From Rhizobium sp. Root483D2 (GTDB lineage Bacteria > Pseudomonadota > Alphaproteobacteria > Rhizobiales > Rhizobiaceae), in assembly GCF_001426685.1 (NCBI RefSeq), contig NZ_LMFB01000043.1:1-64000 (forward strand): a stretch of 64,000 bases of DNA, in the 5' to 3' direction. A model generated the notes under the pieces. That model did not search any database and was not told where the DNA came from. It saw only the letters and a list, made by a program, of their open reading frames with translations. Below, in pieces: positions 49,563-58,175 of this stretch. A program made the position numbers and the translations under genes. Numbering within the stretch: position 1 is the stretch's first letter; each line of letters begins with the position of its first letter.

Positions 49563-50584
49563 CTGACGGACTGCTCCGCTCTGTCTCTACGGACCGATTT
49601 GCGGCCAAGGAAGGTCAAGCCCGACTGCACGCGCGGCGACTGGATGACGAGGATGATGACGATGATCGCCGCCTTGATGATCAGGTTGAATTCCGGCGGA
49701 AAACCCGAGGACAGGATGCCGGTATTCACAGCCTGAATGATCATCGCGCCGATCAGCGAGGCAACGATGCTGAACCGTCCGCCGAGCAGCGACGTTCCGC
49801 CGACAACGACGGCGAGAATGGCATCAAGCTCGAGCCAGAGGCCGGCATTGTTGGCGTCGGCGCCCCTGATATCAGCCGTGACGATCAACCCGGCGACCGC
49901 AGCACACAGGCCCGACAGCATATAGGCCGCCATCAACAGCAGCGGCGTCTGAATGCCCGACAGCGTGCTGGCGCGGCGGTTGATGCCGACAGCCTCGATC
50001 AGCATTCCGAGCGCCGTGCGCCGCACCAGCGTTGCAATGGCGATGCCGAAGACAAGCCAGATGACAACGGGCATAGGCAGACCAAGAAAGGAACCGCTGC
50101 CGATGAAGATCAGGCCGGGATCGTTGAAGGTGAGGATCGCGCCTTCGGTTACCAGCTGCGCAATGCCGCGCCCCGCCACCATCAGCACAAGCGTCGCAAT
50201 GATCGGCTGGATATTCAGGACAGACACCAGAAAGCCGTTCCAGACGCCGCAGATCAGGCCCGTCCCCACTGCCAGCAACAGCGTGACCGCCAGCGGATCG
50301 CCGCGCACGCTGGATGCGGCGGCAACAGCGCCACAGATGGCCATGACGGCGCCGACGGAGAGATCGATACCTTTGGTGGCGATCACCACCGTCATTCCGA
50401 CGGCCAGAAGTGCGACCGGGGCACCGCGATTGAGAATGTCAATCAGGCTGCCATAAAGCCGGCCGTTCTGTATCTGGATGGAAAAGAAATCGGGAAAGAC
50501 CAGCCGGATCAGAATCAGAATCAGCGCCAGCGCCACGAATTGCGGCAGAAGGCGCCAGCCAAGGCGTTTTGCGGTGTCGATCAT
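49559..50584 (-). CDS. ytfT: sugar ABC transporter permease, YtfT-like
   Basis: First permease of the importer, 341 residues, with BPD_transp_2 features: 'GMTVVIATKGIDLSVGAVMAI', 'GRGIAQLVTEGAILTFNDP', 'GINRRASTLSGI' and 'ELDAILAVVVGGTSLLGG'. It overlaps ytfR and yjfF by four bases each, so all three are translationally coupled. The C-terminus carries an Arg-rich tail (RKSVRRDRAEQSVR). Confidence 0.9.
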   Translation of the reverse strand: MIDTAKRLGWRLLPQFVALALILILIRLVFPDFFSIQIQNGRLYGSLIDILNRGAPVALLAVGMTVVIATKGIDLSVGAVMAICGAVAAASSVRGDPLAVTLLLAVGTGLICGVWNGFLVSVLNIQPIIATLVLMVAGRGIAQLVTEGAILTFNDPGLIFIGSGSFLGLPMPVVIWLVFGIAIATLVRRTALGMLIEAVGINRRASTLSGIQTPLLLMAAYMLSGLCAAVAGLIVTADIRGADANNAGLWLELDAILAVVVGGTSLLGGRFSIVASLIGAMIIQAVNTGILSSGFPPEFNLIIKAAIIVIILVIQSPRVQSGLTFLGRKSVRRDRAEQSVR

Positions 50585-52104
50585 CGTGCGCCTCCTTGAT
50601 CCGTTGCCGCCGCAATGGAATTGACGATATGTTCGGTGGTGATCTCGCTGCCGGTGAGTTCGGCGACATGGGCACGATCCCGCAGCACGATGATGCGCGT
50701 ACTGTACGCCACGAGTTCCTCCAATTCAGACGAGATGACGATCAGCGACATGCCCTCAGCGCAGAGTTCCCCGATCAGGCGGATGATTTCCGCGTGGGCG
50801 CCGACATCGATGCCGCGCGTCGGTTCGTCGAGGATGAGAAATTGCGGATTGGTCGCAAGCCACCGCGCCAGGATAGCCTTCTGCTGATTGCCGCCGGAGA
50901 GCAGCCGGATCGGCTTTTCCCGGTCGCTGGTCCGGATGTCCAACGCCTTGATATAGCGGTCGGCCAGCGCATTCTGCTCGGATGCCGACAGTGGCCGCGC
51001 CCAGCCACGCCGGGCCTGCAGGGCGAGAGCGATGTTTTCGCGCACGGACAGTTCGCCGATAATGCCGTCCAGCTTGCGGTCCTCGGGACAGAAGCCGAAA
51101 CCTTCGGCGATGGCAGCGCGCGGCGAGGACAGGTTGACCGTCTTGCCGCCGATATCGACGCTGCCGCTATCGGCCCTGTGCACGCCGAACATCAGCTCCG
51201 CGGTCTCGGTGCGGCCGGAGCCGAGAAGGCCGGCGATGCCGACGACTTCCCCCTTGCGGACGTCGAGATCGAACGGCTTGATCTTGCCGGCCTTGCCAAA
51301 TTTCGAAAACCGGACATGCACCGGGCCGCTAGCCGCGTCCGTTTCCGCAACCGCCTTTTCGACCGACTGGAGTTCATGGCCCAGCATCATCGTGACGAGT
51401 TCGCGGCGCGGCAGTGATGCGGTATCACGCGTGCCGACCAGCTGGCCGTTGCGCAGCACGGTGATACGGTCGGAGAGGTCGTAGACCTGTTCCAGAAAAT
51501 GGGTAATGAAGACAATGCCGAGCCCCCTCGCCTTGAGATCACGGACGATGCCAAACAGCATTTCCACTTCCTGGGCATCAAGGCTGGCGGTCGGTTCGTC
51601 GAGGATCAGCACCTTGCCGGAGAGATCAACGGCACGCGCGATCGCCACCACCTGCTGGATGGCGACGGAATAGCTTTCGAGCGCTACAGAGACGTTGATG
51701 TCGATACCATATTGCGCCAGCAGGCCTTTGGCCCGCCGGTTCATCTCGCCGGCCTGAATGAGCCCGAAACGGCGGGGCTGGCGGCCGAGGAAGAGATTTT
51801 CGGCTACGCTCAGATTTCCGAGCAGATTGACTTCCTGATAGACGGTGCCGATCCCGAGCTTTTGCGCATCGAGCGTGTCGCGCGGATCAATCTCCTCGCC
51901 ATCGAGCGTCAGTTGCCCGGCATCGCGGCGGTACGCGCCGGTCATGCATTTGATCAGCGTCGATTTTCCAGCACCGTTTTCGCCCAGCAGCGCATGCACT
52001 TCGCCGCGCCGCAGCGAGAAATCGACCTTGTTGAGGGCTATGGCACCTGGAAAGGATTTCACCATCCCGGCGGCGACAAGAATATCGTTTGAGCTGTTTG
52101 GCAT
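50581..52104 (-). CDS. ytfR: sugar ABC transporter ATP-binding protein, YtfR-like
   Basis: The 507-residue energising subunit has two fused ABC domains. The first has Walker A 'LLGENGAGKSTLIKCMTGA' and 'ILDEPTASLD'; the second has 'GIAGLLGSGRTETAELMFG', 'LLSGGNQQKAILARWLAT' and 'ILDEPTRGIDVGAH', the usual degenerate arrangement in sugar importers. I start at 52104 by length; the frame is open to 52242 but the extra residues are Arg/Pro/Ser-rich. The ribosome site is weak, and a long hairpin lies between it and ytfQ. Confidence 0.92.
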   Translation of the reverse strand: MPNSSNDILVAAGMVKSFPGAIALNKVDFSLRRGEVHALLGENGAGKSTLIKCMTGAYRRDAGQLTLDGEEIDPRDTLDAQKLGIGTVYQEVNLLGNLSVAENLFLGRQPRRFGLIQAGEMNRRAKGLLAQYGIDINVSVALESYSVAIQQVVAIARAVDLSGKVLILDEPTASLDAQEVEMLFGIVRDLKARGLGIVFITHFLEQVYDLSDRITVLRNGQLVGTRDTASLPRRELVTMMLGHELQSVEKAVAETDAASGPVHVRFSKFGKAGKIKPFDLDVRKGEVVGIAGLLGSGRTETAELMFGVHRADSGSVDIGGKTVNLSSPRAAIAEGFGFCPEDRKLDGIIGELSVRENIALALQARRGWARPLSASEQNALADRYIKALDIRTSDREKPIRLLSGGNQQKAILARWLATNPQFLILDEPTRGIDVGAHAEIIRLIGELCAEGMSLIVISSELEELVAYSTRIIVLRDRAHVAELTGSEITTEHIVNSIAAATDQGGAR

Positions 52105-52233
52105 GAAACCGGATTCTTCAAGGCTACGAGGCCGGGCTGCGCGGGAAAGTCGCCTGCCGGGGACGCGCCGGTGGCGGGCAGTAAACCCCGTGGCAGTCCG
52201 CAGGCTTGGCGACTGAGACGGCACAAGACGGTT

Positions 52234-52303
52234 TGCCGGCATCGCATTCCCATCGACATCCCGGACAAAGGTCCGTGGATGCGACGGGAGCGCGATGCCG
52301 GCA
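52234..52303 (-). other. 70-base intercistronic hairpin between ytfQ and ytfR
   Basis: Ends TGCCGGCATCGC and GCGATGCCGGCA pair perfectly over 12 bases. The inner arms pair with a few mismatches (TCCC, TCG, CATCC, CGGAC blocks) around an AAAG loop. It begins 5 bases after the ytfQ stop and has no T-run, so it fits an mRNA stabiliser that raises binding-protein yield rather than a terminator. Confidence 0.65.
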
Positions 52304-52308
52304 GTTGA

Positions 52309-53271
52309 TCAGTAGCCGAGGCCCTTCTTTTCCTCATAGACCTTCTGCGGATCGTCAGCCTGGGTGTAAAGCTTCGATTCCGTCTGGATCCACTTGGCAG
52401 GCTTGGTGCCGTCCTTGAGGAACGCGTCGAGTGCGTCCAAAGCAGGACCTGCCATGTTCGGCGTCAATTCGACAGTGGCATTGGCTTCACCGGCCGCCAT
52501 CGCCTGGAAGATATCCGGAACGGCATCGATGGAAACGACGAGGATATCCTTGCCCGGCTTCAGGCCGGCTTCCTTGATTGCCTGAATGGCGCCGACGGCC
52601 ATGTCGTCATTGTGGGCGTAGAGCGCGCAGATGTTCTTGCCGCCATCTTCCGCCTTCAGGAAGCTTTCCATGACTTCCTTGCCCTTGGTACGGGTGAAGT
52701 CGCCTGTCTGGCTGCGGATGATCTTCAAGTTATCATGACCCTTCAGAGCTTCTTCGAAACCCTTCTTGCGATCGATAGCCGGCGAAGAACCTGTCGTGCC
52801 TTGCAGCTCGACAACGTTGCACTGCTTGGTGCCGACAGTATCGACCAGGAATTTGCCGGCGACATTGCCTTCGTGAACGAGGTCGGAGGTGACGGCCGTC
52901 AGGTAGAGATCATCGGACGAATCGACCGTACGGTCGAGAAGGATGACCGGGATTTCGGCGTCCTTGGCTTCCGTCAGAACTTCATCCCAGCCGGTTGCGA
53001 CGACCGGTGCGATGAGAATCGCATTGACGCCCTGGGCGATGAACGACCGCAACGCCTTGATCTGGTTTTCCTGTTTTTGCTGAGCGTCGGCGAATTTGAG
53101 GTCGATGCCGCGCTTTTCCGCTTCCTGCTTGGTCAGCGTCGTTTCAGCCGCGCGCCAGCCGGATTCAGAGCCGATCTGCGAAAAGCCGATCGTCAGATCG
53201 GCGGCCGAAGCCGGGCCAAACATGCAGGCAGCCAGAACCGTGGCACAGCTCAGTGCAGTCTTGATTTTCAT
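52309..53271 (-). CDS. ytfQ: galactofuranose-type ABC transporter substrate-binding protein
   Basis: The 320-residue periplasmic binding protein has a signal peptide (about 1-23, ending GPASAAD). It follows E. coli YtfQ closely: 'LTIGFSQIGSESGWRAAET', 'QQKQENQIKALRSFIAQGV', 'IAPVVATGWDEVL', 'NVVELQGTTGSSPAIDRKKG', 'AHNDDMAVGAIQAIKEAGL' and 'ELTPNMAGPALDAL'. YtfQ binds galactofuranose in E. coli. A strong GGGAGGAAAATC precedes the ATG. It heads the operon. Confidence 0.95.
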   Translation of the reverse strand: MKIKTALSCATVLAACMFGPASAADLTIGFSQIGSESGWRAAETTLTKQEAEKRGIDLKFADAQQKQENQIKALRSFIAQGVNAILIAPVVATGWDEVLTEAKDAEIPVILLDRTVDSSDDLYLTAVTSDLVHEGNVAGKFLVDTVGTKQCNVVELQGTTGSSPAIDRKKGFEEALKGHDNLKIIRSQTGDFTRTKGKEVMESFLKAEDGGKNICALYAHNDDMAVGAIQAIKEAGLKPGKDILVVSIDAVPDIFQAMAAGEANATVELTPNMAGPALDALDAFLKDGTKPAKWIQTESKLYTQADDPQKVYEEKKGLGY

Positions 53272-53314
53272 GATTTTCCTCCCAAAAAGCTGCTCCTCAG
53301 CAGCGCAGTCAAAA

Positions 53315-53331
53315 AATCATACTATATGATT
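53315..53331. promoter_or_regulatory. Palindromic operator upstream of ytfQ
   Basis: AATCATA-CTA-TATGATT is a perfect 7-3-7 inverted repeat, 44 bases before the ytfQ ATG. Its size and AT-rich centre suit FadR/FCD-type GntR regulators. The FCD regulator ending this operon is the obvious partner. Confidence 0.65.
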
Positions 53332-53382
53332 TATGTAAACAGTATTTCGCATATGTCCGTTCGAATTTTCACAGCCGGAACC

Positions 53383-53408
53383 AAAAAGGGCGGCCTTGCG
53401 GCCGCCCC
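53383..53408 (-). terminator. Terminator of the BMP transporter operon
   Basis: On the minus strand GGGCGGCC-GCAA-GGCCGCCC is followed by TTTTT, 26 bases after the stop of the BMP binding-protein gene. It separates that operon from the ytf promoter region. Confidence 0.9.
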
Positions 53409-53433
53409 AGATTGCGAAATCGTGATGCCGGAA

Positions 53434-54504
53434 TTATTGCGGCAGTTTGTCGTCAACGCCTTCGACGTAGAAGTTCATGCCCAGAAGCGTGCCGTCATCC
53501 GAGGACGCGCCGGCGGCCAGCCATTCCGAGCCGTCCTGCTTCTTCAGCGGGCCGGTGAAGGGCTTCAGTTCGCCCGATTCGATCTTCTTCTGGGTCTCTT
53601 CCGCCAGAGCCTTTACGTCGTCGGGCATGTTGGTATAGGGCGCCATGGTCAGGATGCCGTCCTTCAGGCCGTCCCAGCTCGACGATGTCTCCCACTTGCC
53701 GTCCAGAAACAGCTGGGTGCGCTTGATGTAATAGGCGCCCCAGGTATCGACGATCGCCGTCAGCTGGGTTTCGGGTCCTGCCTTGATCATGTCGGATGCC
53801 TGGCCAAAGGCCTTGATGCCGCGCTCGGCAGCAACCTGCATCGGCGCGGTCGTGTCGGTATGCTGTGTCAACACGTCAACGCCCTGGTCGATCAGCGCCT
53901 TGGCGGCATCGGCTTCCTTGCCTGGGTCGAACCAGGTGTTTGCCCATACGACCTTGATCTTGAAATCAGGGTTGACGGAGCGGGCGCCGGTGACGAAGGC
54001 ATTGATGCCCATCACCACTTCCGGGATCGGGAAGGAAGCGATGTAGCCGGCCACACCCTTTTGCGAAATCTTGGCAGCGATCTGGCCCTGAATATAACGG
54101 CCCTCATAGAAGCGGCTGTTATAGGTGGCAAGGTTCGGGGCGGTCTTGTAGCCGGTGGCGTGCTCGAACTTCACGTCGGGGAATTTCGCGGCAATCTTGA
54201 CGGTTGCATCCATGAAGCCGAACGACGTGGTGTAGATCAGGCCGCAACCGGAACGCGCCAGGCGCTCGATGGCGCGCTCGGCATCGGGACCTTCCGGAAC
54301 GTTTTCGAGAAACTGCGTTTCGATCTTGTCGCCCAGCGCCTTTTCAAGCTCCAAACGGCCGATATCATGGGCCTGTGTCCAGCCACCGTCGGTCTTCGAT
54401 CCAACATAGACGAAGCAGACTTTTGCCTTGTCGGCGGCATAGGCGCCAGCGGAAAACCCGATGACGGCCGCCGTCGTGGCGAGTACGAAAAGCAGTTTTT
54501 TCAT
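53434..54504 (-). CDS. BMP family ABC transporter substrate-binding protein
   Basis: The 356-residue exported protein has a signal peptide (about 1-23, ending AGAYAAD) and the BMP/PnrA fold: 'KVCFVYVGSKTDGGWTQAHD', 'LIYTTSFGFMDATVKIA', 'YIQGQIAAKIS', 'VWANTWFDPGKEADAAKALI' and 'GVDVLTQHTDTTAPM'. Such proteins typically bind nucleosides or related purines. The Cys in the mature region is internal, and no lipobox is visible. It is the last gene of the ATPase-permease-permease-SBP operon. I start at 54504, preceded by AGGGG. Confidence 0.9.
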   Translation of the reverse strand: MKKLLFVLATTAAVIGFSAGAYAADKAKVCFVYVGSKTDGGWTQAHDIGRLELEKALGDKIETQFLENVPEGPDAERAIERLARSGCGLIYTTSFGFMDATVKIAAKFPDVKFEHATGYKTAPNLATYNSRFYEGRYIQGQIAAKISQKGVAGYIASFPIPEVVMGINAFVTGARSVNPDFKIKVVWANTWFDPGKEADAAKALIDQGVDVLTQHTDTTAPMQVAAERGIKAFGQASDMIKAGPETQLTAIVDTWGAYYIKRTQLFLDGKWETSSSWDGLKDGILTMAPYTNMPDDVKALAEETQKKIESGELKPFTGPLKKQDGSEWLAAGASSDDGTLLGMNFYVEGVDDKLPQ

Positions 54505-54544
54505 TTTTGACCCCTGTAGGTTTGGTTTGCGTTGTTGTTCTTGT

Positions 54545-55465
54545 TCACCGGTCTGGCACAAAGGACTTGCCGAGCGAAGCCGGCGTATTGATCAACGTCG
54601 TGCGCCGGTTGTGCGAGATGAGAATGAGTACGATAATTGTCGCCAGGTAGGGAAGAGCAGAAAGGAACTGCGAGGGAATGTCGATGCCGCGAGCCTGCAC
54701 ATAAAGCTGGCTGATCGACACGGCGCCAAAGAGGTACCCACCCGCGATGATCCGCCAGGGCCGCCAGGATGCAAAGACCACCAGCGCCAGCGCGATCCAG
54801 CCACGCCCGGCCGACATGTTCTCAGCCCATTGCGGCGTGTAGACCAGCGACAGCTGTGCCCCCGCCAGCCCGGCGCAGGCGCCACCGAACATCACGGCCA
54901 GATAGCGGGTGCGGATGACGTTGATCCCAAGCGCATGCGCCGAAGCATGGCTGTCGCCAACGGAGCGCAGTTTCAGCCCGGCACGGCTCTTGAACAGGAA
55001 CCAGTTGACACCGGCGACCAGCGCGATCGAGAGATAGAAAATCAGATCCTGCCTGAACAGAAGAGGCCCTAGGAACGGGATATCCGACAGGACCGGAAAG
55101 ACGATCTGCGGGAGCTTGATGCCGGATTGCCCCAGATAGGGTTCGGCGATCATGCTGGATACGCCAAGCCCAAGAATGGTCAAAGCGAGGCCCGTCGCCA
55201 CCTGATTGGCAACCAGCGTCAGGGTCAGAAAGCCGAACAGCAGCGAAAACAGCGCTCCGGCCGCAATGCCGGCAAGGATGCCGATATAGGGAGAGCCGGT
55301 GACCTGCGTGGCGATGAAGGCGCAGGCTGCCCCCATCACCATCATGCCCTCGACACCGAGATTGAGAACGCCGGAGCGCTCGGTGACCAGTTCGCCGATG
55401 GCCGCCAGCACAAGCGGCGTGGCTGCGGTAATCACCGTCAACAGCATGGCTTCGAAGATACCCAT
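54545..55465 (-). CDS. BMP-type ABC transporter permease (second)
   Basis: The 306-residue membrane protein has 'TPLVLAAIGELVTERSGVLNLGVEGMM' near the start, the conserved motif of the second nucleoside-importer permease (NupQ/YufQ type). 'GLKLRSVGDSHASAHALGI' and 'MSAGRGWIALALVVFASWRP' follow. Its start overlaps the upstream permease stop by one base (TGATG). The pair should form the heterodimeric channel. Confidence 0.9.
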   Translation of the reverse strand: MGIFEAMLLTVITAATPLVLAAIGELVTERSGVLNLGVEGMMVMGAACAFIATQVTGSPYIGILAGIAAGALFSLLFGFLTLTLVANQVATGLALTILGLGVSSMIAEPYLGQSGIKLPQIVFPVLSDIPFLGPLLFRQDLIFYLSIALVAGVNWFLFKSRAGLKLRSVGDSHASAHALGINVIRTRYLAVMFGGACAGLAGAQLSLVYTPQWAENMSAGRGWIALALVVFASWRPWRIIAGGYLFGAVSISQLYVQARGIDIPSQFLSALPYLATIIVLILISHNRRTTLINTPASLGKSFVPDR

Positions 55466-56559
55466 CAGCGCACCCCCTCGCCGGTCGTTTTGGACAGATC
55501 GTACCACATCATCCGGATCTTATAATGGATGAGCGTATCGCAGGAGAGGACGAAGAACAGAAGCAGCCCCTGGAACACCCGGATCGGCTTGTCGGAAATC
55601 TGCAAGGATACCTGCACCGCCTCGCCGCCGAGATAGGTGAGCGCAAGCACAAGCCCGGCAACGACGATCCCCAGCGGATTGAGCCGGCCGAGAAAGGCGA
55701 CGATGATGGCAGTGAAACCGTAGCCGGGAGAAATGACCGGGCGCAGCTGCTGGATTGCGCCGCTGACTTCGGCAATGCCGGCAAGACCGGCGAGAGCGCC
55801 CGAGAGCAGCATGGAAAACCAGATCATCTTGCGCGACGAGAAACCGGCGAACCGCCCTGCCCGCTGGGATTGGCCAAGCACGGTGATCTCGAAGCCTTTC
55901 AGCGTGTAGCGCATCATGAACCAGATCAGGATCGCGGCGATGATCGCAAAGCCGAAGCCCCAATGCGCGCGCCCCGACGCGATCATTTCCGGCAGGATGG
56001 CGGTTGCGTCGAAGGTGCGGGTTTCCGGAAAATTCATGCCACCCGGATTGCGCCAGGGTCCGCGCACCAGCCAGTCGAGAAACAGCTGTGCGACATAGAC
56101 CAGCATCAGGCTGGTGAGAATTTCATTGGTATTCAGATGCGCCTTGAGGAAGGCGGGAATGCCGGCAAACAAGGCGCCGCCCAGCATGCCGAGCAGCATC
56201 ATCAGCGGCAGAACCAGCGGCGATTGCCATTCATAGAACACCACGGGCAGGATCGATCCGGCGATCGCCCCCATGATGAACTGGCCCTCGGCGCCGATAT
56301 TCCAGTTGTTCGAACGGTAGCAGATCGACAGGCCAACCGCGATGAGAATGAGCGGCGCTGCCTTGATCGCCAGTTCATGCAGCGACCAGACTTCCGTCAA
56401 CGGTTCGATGAAGAAGCTGTAGAGCGCTGCAAACGGGTCCTTGCCCAGCATCATGAACATGATGCCGCCGAAGAACAGCGTCAGGCCGAGCGCGATGAAC
56501 GGCGACAGGATGGAAAACAGCTTGGAGACGTCGGGACGCCGTTCCAGTTCAATGCGCAT
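55465..56559 (-). CDS. BMP-type ABC transporter permease (first)
   Basis: The 364-residue membrane protein has about nine to ten helices and the first-permease motif 'ICYRSNNWNIGAEGQFIMGA', plus 'AHLNTNEILTSLMLVYVAQ' and 'SPGYGFTAIIVAFLGRLNP', as in NupP/YufP-type proteins. I start at 56559 with GGAGACG upstream; it overlaps the ATPase gene end by 11 bases. Confidence 0.9.
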   Translation of the reverse strand: MRIELERRPDVSKLFSILSPFIALGLTLFFGGIMFMMLGKDPFAALYSFFIEPLTEVWSLHELAIKAAPLILIAVGLSICYRSNNWNIGAEGQFIMGAIAGSILPVVFYEWQSPLVLPLMMLLGMLGGALFAGIPAFLKAHLNTNEILTSLMLVYVAQLFLDWLVRGPWRNPGGMNFPETRTFDATAILPEMIASGRAHWGFGFAIIAAILIWFMMRYTLKGFEITVLGQSQRAGRFAGFSSRKMIWFSMLLSGALAGLAGIAEVSGAIQQLRPVISPGYGFTAIIVAFLGRLNPLGIVVAGLVLALTYLGGEAVQVSLQISDKPIRVFQGLLLFFVLSCDTLIHYKIRMMWYDLSKTTGEGVR

Positions 56560-58123
56560 GCGCCGTCTCCGCAGTCTCGGTCTTGCCATACATACCGCCC
56601 ATCAACAGGCCGATCTTTTCACGCGAGAGGTCGGAGGCCGGATAGATGTCGGACAGCTTGCCTTCGCTGATCACGGCGATCTCGGTGGCAACCTCGAAAA
56701 TCTCGTCGAGGTCCTGGCTGATGACCAGAACGGCCGAACCGGATTTGGCGAGATCGACCAAAGCCTGGCGGATGCGGCTGGCCGCCCCAGCATCGACGCC
56801 CCAGGTGGGCTGGTTGACGATCAGGACTGCCGGTTGACGGTCGAGTTCACGCCCAACGATGAATTTCTGCAAATTGCCGCCCGACAGGGACCCGGCCGGC
56901 GGGTTCTCGCCGCTCTTGCGCACATCCATCGCGGCCGAAATGCGCTTTGCCGCCATTTTCACCGCATCCTGGCGGATCAGCCCCAAAACGCCGCCGCCAA
57001 GAAAGGCGCGCCGGTCGGATTGGCTGCGGGCAAGGATGAGATTGTCAGACAGCGACAGCGCCGAAACGGCCGCATGGCCATGGCGCTCCTCGGGCACGAA
57101 ACCCGCGCCCATCAACCTTCGGGCATTGATGCCGCGCGTCCCAACCGGCCTATCCGAGATTAAAATGACATCGTCGGTAGCAACAGGATATTCTCCGGAC
57201 AGGGCATCGAACAGTTCGCCTTGCCCATTGCCCGCAACGCCGGCGATTGCCAGCACTTCGCCGGCATGCACTTTCAGACAGATATTTTTTAAGGACACAG
57301 CGAACGGCGTTCTGGCCGCCGCAGTCAGATGTCGGGCCTCAAGTTTCACCGCGCCTTTCGCGCTCGTGCCGTCGGCACTCACATGCGCGATATCGCTGCC
57401 GACCATCATGCGCGCCAGCGAAGCCGGGGTCTCGCGGCGGGGATCGCACGCGCCCGTCACCTTGCCGTGGCGCAGAACGGTGGCGCGGTCGCAGATGCGC
57501 TGCACCTCTTCCAGCCGGTGGCTGATGTACAGGACCGAGCGCCCCTCGGCTTTCAGCTTGTTCAGCGTTTCAAACAGCCGGTCGGCCTCCTGCGGCGTCA
57601 GCACCGAGGTCGGCTCATCGAGAATGATCAGTTTTGGGTTTTGCAGAAGTGCGCGGACGATTTCGATCCGCTGGCGCTCGCCGACAGACAGGTCGGCCAC
57701 ATGCGCATGCGGATCCAGCGGCAGGCCATAGGCATGCGACAGATCGGAAGCCTCCTTGGCGATCCGCGCCAGCGATACGCCGGGATCCATCGACAGTGCG
57801 ATATTTTCGGCCACCGTCAGCGCCTCAAACAGCGAGAAATGCTGGAACACCATGCCGATGCCGAGCTTGCGGGCAGCACTCGGGCTCGCAATGCGCACCG
57901 GCTGCCCCTGCCAGACGATCTGGCCGCTGGTGGGAGCGAGCACGCCGAACAGCATCTTCACCAGCGTCGACTTCCCGGCGCCGTTTTCGCCGAGAAGCGC
58001 ATGAATTTCGCCCGGCCTGATATCGAGATTGATTCCGTCGCAGGCAGCGAATGTGCCGAACAGTTTTGTCAGTTGGCCAACAGCCAGCAATAGACTGTTG
58101 GCGGGTTGTCCCTCAGCCGACAC
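56549..58123 (-). CDS. BMP-type (nucleoside-like) ABC transporter ATP-binding protein
   Basis: The 524-residue ATPase has two ABC domains: 'LLGENGAGKSTLVKMLFG' near 50 with 'IILDEPTSVLTPQEADRLF', and a second domain with 'AIAGVAGNGQGELFDALSG' and 'SLSGGNLQKFIVGREL'. This layout is typical of the YufO/NupA-type component. Translation starts at GTG after an AGAGGGG. It is the first gene of the importer operon, 52 bases downstream of qor, and may have its own promoter. Confidence 0.9.
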   Translation of the reverse strand: MSAEGQPANSLLLAVGQLTKLFGTFAACDGINLDIRPGEIHALLGENGAGKSTLVKMLFGVLAPTSGQIVWQGQPVRIASPSAARKLGIGMVFQHFSLFEALTVAENIALSMDPGVSLARIAKEASDLSHAYGLPLDPHAHVADLSVGERQRIEIVRALLQNPKLIILDEPTSVLTPQEADRLFETLNKLKAEGRSVLYISHRLEEVQRICDRATVLRHGKVTGACDPRRETPASLARMMVGSDIAHVSADGTSAKGAVKLEARHLTAAARTPFAVSLKNICLKVHAGEVLAIAGVAGNGQGELFDALSGEYPVATDDVILISDRPVGTRGINARRLMGAGFVPEERHGHAAVSALSLSDNLILARSQSDRRAFLGGGVLGLIRQDAVKMAAKRISAAMDVRKSGENPPAGSLSGGNLQKFIVGRELDRQPAVLIVNQPTWGVDAGAASRIRQALVDLAKSGSAVLVISQDLDEIFEVATEIAVISEGKLSDIYPASDLSREKIGLLMGGMYGKTETAETAHAH

Positions 58124-58175
58124 GCCGCCCCTCTTTTCTCATAGTTAGCTGCCCTGGCTGCCTCTCCGGCTTGTC

